In this document: positions 33,304 to 36,222 of the stretch, piece by piece
Layout: each line of letters begins with the position of its first letter
Position numbering within the stretch: the first letter of the stretch is position 1
Assembly (NCBI GenBank): GCA_002722525.1
Contig: PBMJ01000014.1
Span: 1-36,222, forward strand
DNA: 36,222 bases
Direction: 5' to 3'
Source: Acidimicrobiaceae bacterium
Lineage (GTDB): Bacteria; Actinomycetota; Acidimicrobiia; Acidimicrobiales; UBA8592
Translations under genes and position numbers: made by a program
Notes under the pieces: model-generated
The model's input: the letters and a program-made list of their open reading frames with translations, nothing else
Told to the model about the DNA's origin: nothing
Databases searched by the model: none

Positions 33304-35484
33304 ATGGGCGAAACGAAGATAACCAAGGGTGCTTTAGAGGTTGATGCGACCCTTTTCGATTTCGTTACGACCTCGCTTCTGCCTGGTTCTAATCGGGATG
33401 AGGGTGACTTCTGGGTTAATCTAGAAAGCCTTCTTAAGGAGTTCAGCCCTCGAATGGAACATCTCCTTCGGGTTCGTGATGATTATCAAAGCCAGATAGA
33501 CGACTGGCACTTAAACCGCCGCGGAAGCCCCCATGATCATGAAGCGTACACCAGTTTCCTCGCTGAGATTGGCTATGTGCAAGAACGGCCAACCTCAGTT
33601 CAGGTAAATACCAAAAATGTGGATCCAGAAATTGCTAGCATCCCCGGTCCACAGTTAGTTGTTCCGGTTGATAACGCTCGCTATGCGATAAATGCTGCGA
33701 ATGCGAGATGGGGAAGCCTATACGACGCCCTGTATGGAACAGATGTCGTCAGTGAAGATGATGGGGCTGAAAAAGCTGGCGCTTACAATCCTGTTCGCGG
33801 CGCCAAGGTAATCGCATACGCCCGTTCACTTCTAGACCAACACTTCCCACTCAACGAACTTTCACATGCTACTTCTACCGGATACAAAGTTATAGATTCA
33901 GAGCTTCGTGTTCTTTCAGATGATGAGGAAATAAGCCTTGTTGATCCTGAACAGTTCGTGGGTTTTGTCGGTGATCCGGCGAAGCCTAATTCAATATTTC
34001 TTAAAAAACATGACCTTCACATGGAAATTGTTTTTAATTCAGCCGATCCTATTGGAGCTGATGATCCTGCCGACGTTGCAGATGTGATGGTTGAGTCAGC
34101 ACTTAGCACGATCATGGATTGTGAGGATTCGGTTGCCACTGTTGATGCCGTTGACAAGGTCCGTGCTTATGGCAATTGGCTTGGCCTCATGCAAGGAAAT
34201 TTAGAAGTTGAATTTGATAAGGGCGGTAAATCAGTAGCTCGAAAACTTGAAAGTGACACTGTCATAAGCGCTCCAAACGGGTCTGAGAAGACAATACGAC
34301 GTCGCTCTCTCATGCTTGTCCGAAATGTTGGTATGCACCTTATGACGGACATGGTTACCTTGGAAGGAAGAAAAATCCCCGAAACATTGCTTGATGCGGT
34401 GGTTACTACACTTTGTGGAGTTCATGACCTTGAGAAAACTAGCGGAAATCAAAATAGTCCGGATGGTTCTATCTACGTTGTGAAACCAAAGATGCACGGG
34501 CCTGATGAGGTTGCACTGGCGGTTGAAATGTTTGACAGGATCGAAGACTACTTAGGACTGGGCCGAAACACTATCAAAATCGGAATCATGGATGAGGAGC
34601 GTCGAACTTCCATGAATCTCTTGTCATGCATCGATAAAGCTAAAGAGCGAGTCGTGTTCATCAACACTGGCTTCTTAGATCGGACGGGAGATGAAATTCA
34701 CACGAGTATGGAAGCTGGGCCATTGGTCCCAAAGACAGAGATGAAAGCACAAGCGTGGCTGCCAGCGTATGAAGACATCAATGTTGACGAAGGACTGGCG
34801 GCTGGCCTTCTAGGCCATGGGCAGATCGGGAAAGGCATGTGGGCCAGACCTGATGATATGACGGACATGCTGAGAGAAAAGATAGGGCACCCGAAGTCAG
34901 GTGCTTCTTGCGCATGGGTTCCTAGCCCTACAGCAGCTACTTTGCACGCACTTCATTATTTTGAAGTTGATGTCGCTGGTGTGCAGGCCGAGCTGGAAGG
35001 TCGTGATACCACGGATAGGACGGCCATGCTTACAATTCCGCTTCTCGAATCAGGGCGTGAATTGAGTCCTGATGAAGTTTCCTCTGAACTTCGTAATAAC
35101 GTGCAAGGTATTTTGGGTTATGTTTCTCGATGGGTTGGACAAGGCGTTGGTTGCTCGAAGGTTCCAGATATCAACGACATTCAATTGATGGAAGACCGAG
35201 CTACGTTGCGGATCTCCAGTCAGCACATTGCTAACTGGTTACATCATGGAGTAATTAGTGATGAAGAAATTATTTCCACGATGGAAGAAATGGCTGCTTT
35301 TGTTGATGAACAAAACGCTGATGATCCTGAATACCATCCGATGTGTGGCGATCTTGATTCAAGTATCCCTTATCAGGCTGCGTTAGCTCTAGTTTTCGAA
35401 GGCCGAGACCAAGCAAACGGCTATACAGAGTTTCTACTAATCGAGCGTCGACAGCGAATGAAAAGCTCTACCTCTTCTAGCTGA
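33304..35484 (+). CDS. glcB: Malate synthase G
   Basis: A 726-residue malate synthase of the large monomeric G type, which joins glyoxylate and acetyl-CoA to malate. Recognisable parts are VPVDNARYAINAANARWGSLYDALYGTD, IMDCEDSVATVDAVDK, MHGPDEVALAVEMF, IKIGIMDEERRTSMNL, FINTGFLDRTGDEIHTSMEA, and near the C terminus TLRISSQHIANWLHHGV. GGAGAAGG precedes the ATG. Together with aceA it completes the glyoxylate shunt. Its stop is seven bases from the convergent tRNA-Arg gene. Confidence 0.97.
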   Translation: MGETKITKGALEVDATLFDFVTTSLLPGSNRDEGDFWVNLESLLKEFSPRMEHLLRVRDDYQSQIDDWHLNRRGSPHDHEAYTSFLAEIGYVQERPTSVQVNTKNVDPEIASIPGPQLVVPVDNARYAINAANARWGSLYDALYGTDVVSEDDGAEKAGAYNPVRGAKVIAYARSLLDQHFPLNELSHATSTGYKVIDSELRVLSDDEEISLVDPEQFVGFVGDPAKPNSIFLKKHDLHMEIVFNSADPIGADDPADVADVMVESALSTIMDCEDSVATVDAVDKVRAYGNWLGLMQGNLEVEFDKGGKSVARKLESDTVISAPNGSEKTIRRRSLMLVRNVGMHLMTDMVTLEGRKIPETLLDAVVTTLCGVHDLEKTSGNQNSPDGSIYVVKPKMHGPDEVALAVEMFDRIEDYLGLGRNTIKIGIMDEERRTSMNLLSCIDKAKERVVFINTGFLDRTGDEIHTSMEAGPLVPKTEMKAQAWLPAYEDINVDEGLAAGLLGHGQIGKGMWARPDDMTDMLREKIGHPKSGASCAWVPSPTAATLHALHYFEVDVAGVQAELEGRDTTDRTAMLTIPLLESGRELSPDEVSSELRNNVQGILGYVSRWVGQGVGCSKVPDINDIQLMEDRATLRISSQHIANWLHHGVISDEEIISTMEEMAAFVDEQNADDPEYHPMCGDLDSSIPYQAALALVFEGRDQANGYTEFLLIERRQRMKSSTSSS

Positions 35485-35491
35485 TATTTTG

Positions 35492-35565
<74 letters not shown>

Positions 35566-35601
35566 GTGTAATACGGCTTTCATTCTAGGGGAAAAGAATT
35601 A

Positions 35602-36222
35602 TTAAAACGGCCGATCGCCAATGATTGTAACCCGCTCAACGATACGTTCATCAGGGTAGAAATCAGCAGCTACCGCATGTTGTGCTGATCGGTTGTCCCA
35701 CATCACGAATGTGTCAACTTCCCATTTGAGACGGAATTGGACGGTAGGGCTCATGATCGCTTTTTCGAGAAGTGCTAGCAGTTTTTCGCTTTCCTCCGGA
35801 GAGACTCCTTCTATGTAGTCTGTGTGGTATCCATTGGTGTAAATGCTTCGCTCCCCCGTTTCAGGGTGGGTTCTTACGACGGGATGTCGGGCTGGAGGAT
35901 ACTTCTCTTGCAACTCACGGCGTTCCTCGTCATTAAATTTCTCTCCGATGCTTTTCGTAAAATCATGTATTGCATGTAGGTCGTCAATTTGGGACTTGAT
36001 TTCATCGGGTAAGAGTTCGTATGCCGCGGCGGCACTTGCAAAACATGTATCCCCGCCAGTTTCGGGGATCACAACTCCCCGCAGGATAGAGCCTAGTGAC
36101 GGTTCTTCTCGCCAAGTCACATCAGAGTGCCAGATCACGGCAGCGAATTCTTTTTCAGGGTTTGATGCGATTCGAAGGATTTCAGGATATTCGCCTAGAC
36201 CTACATGGCCCCCTCGGGCAAA
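35602..36222 (-). CDS. TauD/TfdA-family 2-oxoglutarate-dependent dioxygenase, 5' end outside the window
   Basis: At least 206 residues of a Fe(II)/2-oxoglutarate dioxygenase. The frame stays open to the window edge and the extra residues (GEYPEILRIASNPEKEF) fit the family just before the iron motif, so the first in-frame GTG at 36138 is internal and the gene is truncated by the window. The iron ligands are His and Asp in WHSDVTW and the distal His in SAQHAV; the 2-oxoglutarate-binding Arg is in RIVERVTIIG. Members use taurine, alkyl sulfates, phenoxyacetates and other acids; the substrate cannot be told from this part. Confidence 0.88.
   Translation of the reverse strand, partial: FARGGHVGLGEYPEILRIASNPEKEFAAVIWHSDVTWREEPSLGSILRGVVIPETGGDTCFASAAAAYELLPDEIKSQIDDLHAIHDFTKSIGEKFNDEERRELQEKYPPARHPVVRTHPETGERSIYTNGYHTDYIEGVSPEESEKLLALLEKAIMSPTVQFRLKWEVDTFVMWDNRSAQHAVAADFYPDERIVERVTIIGDRPF

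Noticed and set aside
35602..36138. Complete TauD-family gene starting at the GTG at 36138
   Set aside because: The frame stays open to the window end and the additional residues fit the family, so this GTG is internal.

Overview
The window is 36.2 kb of a compact bacterial chromosome with roughly mid-40s % G+C (judged by eye). It carries housekeeping genes with very short gaps. I see no insertion sequence, prophage, CRISPR array or rRNA gene. Gene content and order point to the Actinomycetota: nadD, a LytR-C-terminal-domain protein and rsfS in a row; a class II DAHP synthase; tig-clpP-clpX-folC-ndk; and a RamB/ScfR-type regulator divergent from isocitrate lyase. A full mreBCD-mrdA-rodA set at this G+C would fit a marine Acidimicrobiia-like lineage. 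That placement is inference.

Layout. 1-2279 (minus): nadD, LCP-like protein, rsfS and a tRNA-Ala cut by the window edge. 2280-2635: AT-rich intergenic region. 2636-4888 (plus): an alternative sigma-70 factor, then DAHP synthase. 4891-7261 (minus): a MoxR AAA+ ATPase with a CoxE-like VWA protein. 7366-9036 (plus): murJ. 9037-22144 (minus): a 12-gene co-directional run, transcribed mreB, mreC, mreD, mrdA, rodA, a TIGR03960 radical SAM protein, its TIGR03936 partner, RNase E/G, rplU, rpmA, obgE, proB. 22283-27368 (minus): tig, clpP, clpX, folC, ndk. 27442-28188 (plus): tRNA-Gly and a uridine kinase. 28185-31777 (minus): an acyltransferase/SGNH membrane protein and the ScfR/RamB-type regulator. 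31964-35484 (plus): isocitrate lyase and malate synthase G, the two glyoxylate-shunt enzymes. 35492-36222 (minus): tRNA-Arg and a TauD-family dioxygenase that runs off the window.

How the parts work together. The long minus-strand run links the cell-wall elongation machine (MreBCD, PBP2, RodA) to RNA processing and ribosome assembly (RNase E/G, L21, L27, Obg). The tig-clp run links nascent-chain folding to an unfoldase and its ClpP chamber. The right end is a carbon-switch module: the regulator and the aceA-glcB pair are read from what look like overlapping divergent promoters with palindromes between them.

Most notable observation: the only ClpP in the tig-clpP-clpX locus has alanine where the catalytic serine should be, while the catalytic His and Asp, and the ClpX loop that docks on ClpP, are kept. 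Also worth a second look: an RNase E/G that ends just before the zinc-link; a sigma factor with a rebuilt -35 recognition helix; three palindromes placed inside or between promoter elements (moxR/murJ, mreB, scfR/aceA); and convergent gene pairs that leave no room for a terminator.
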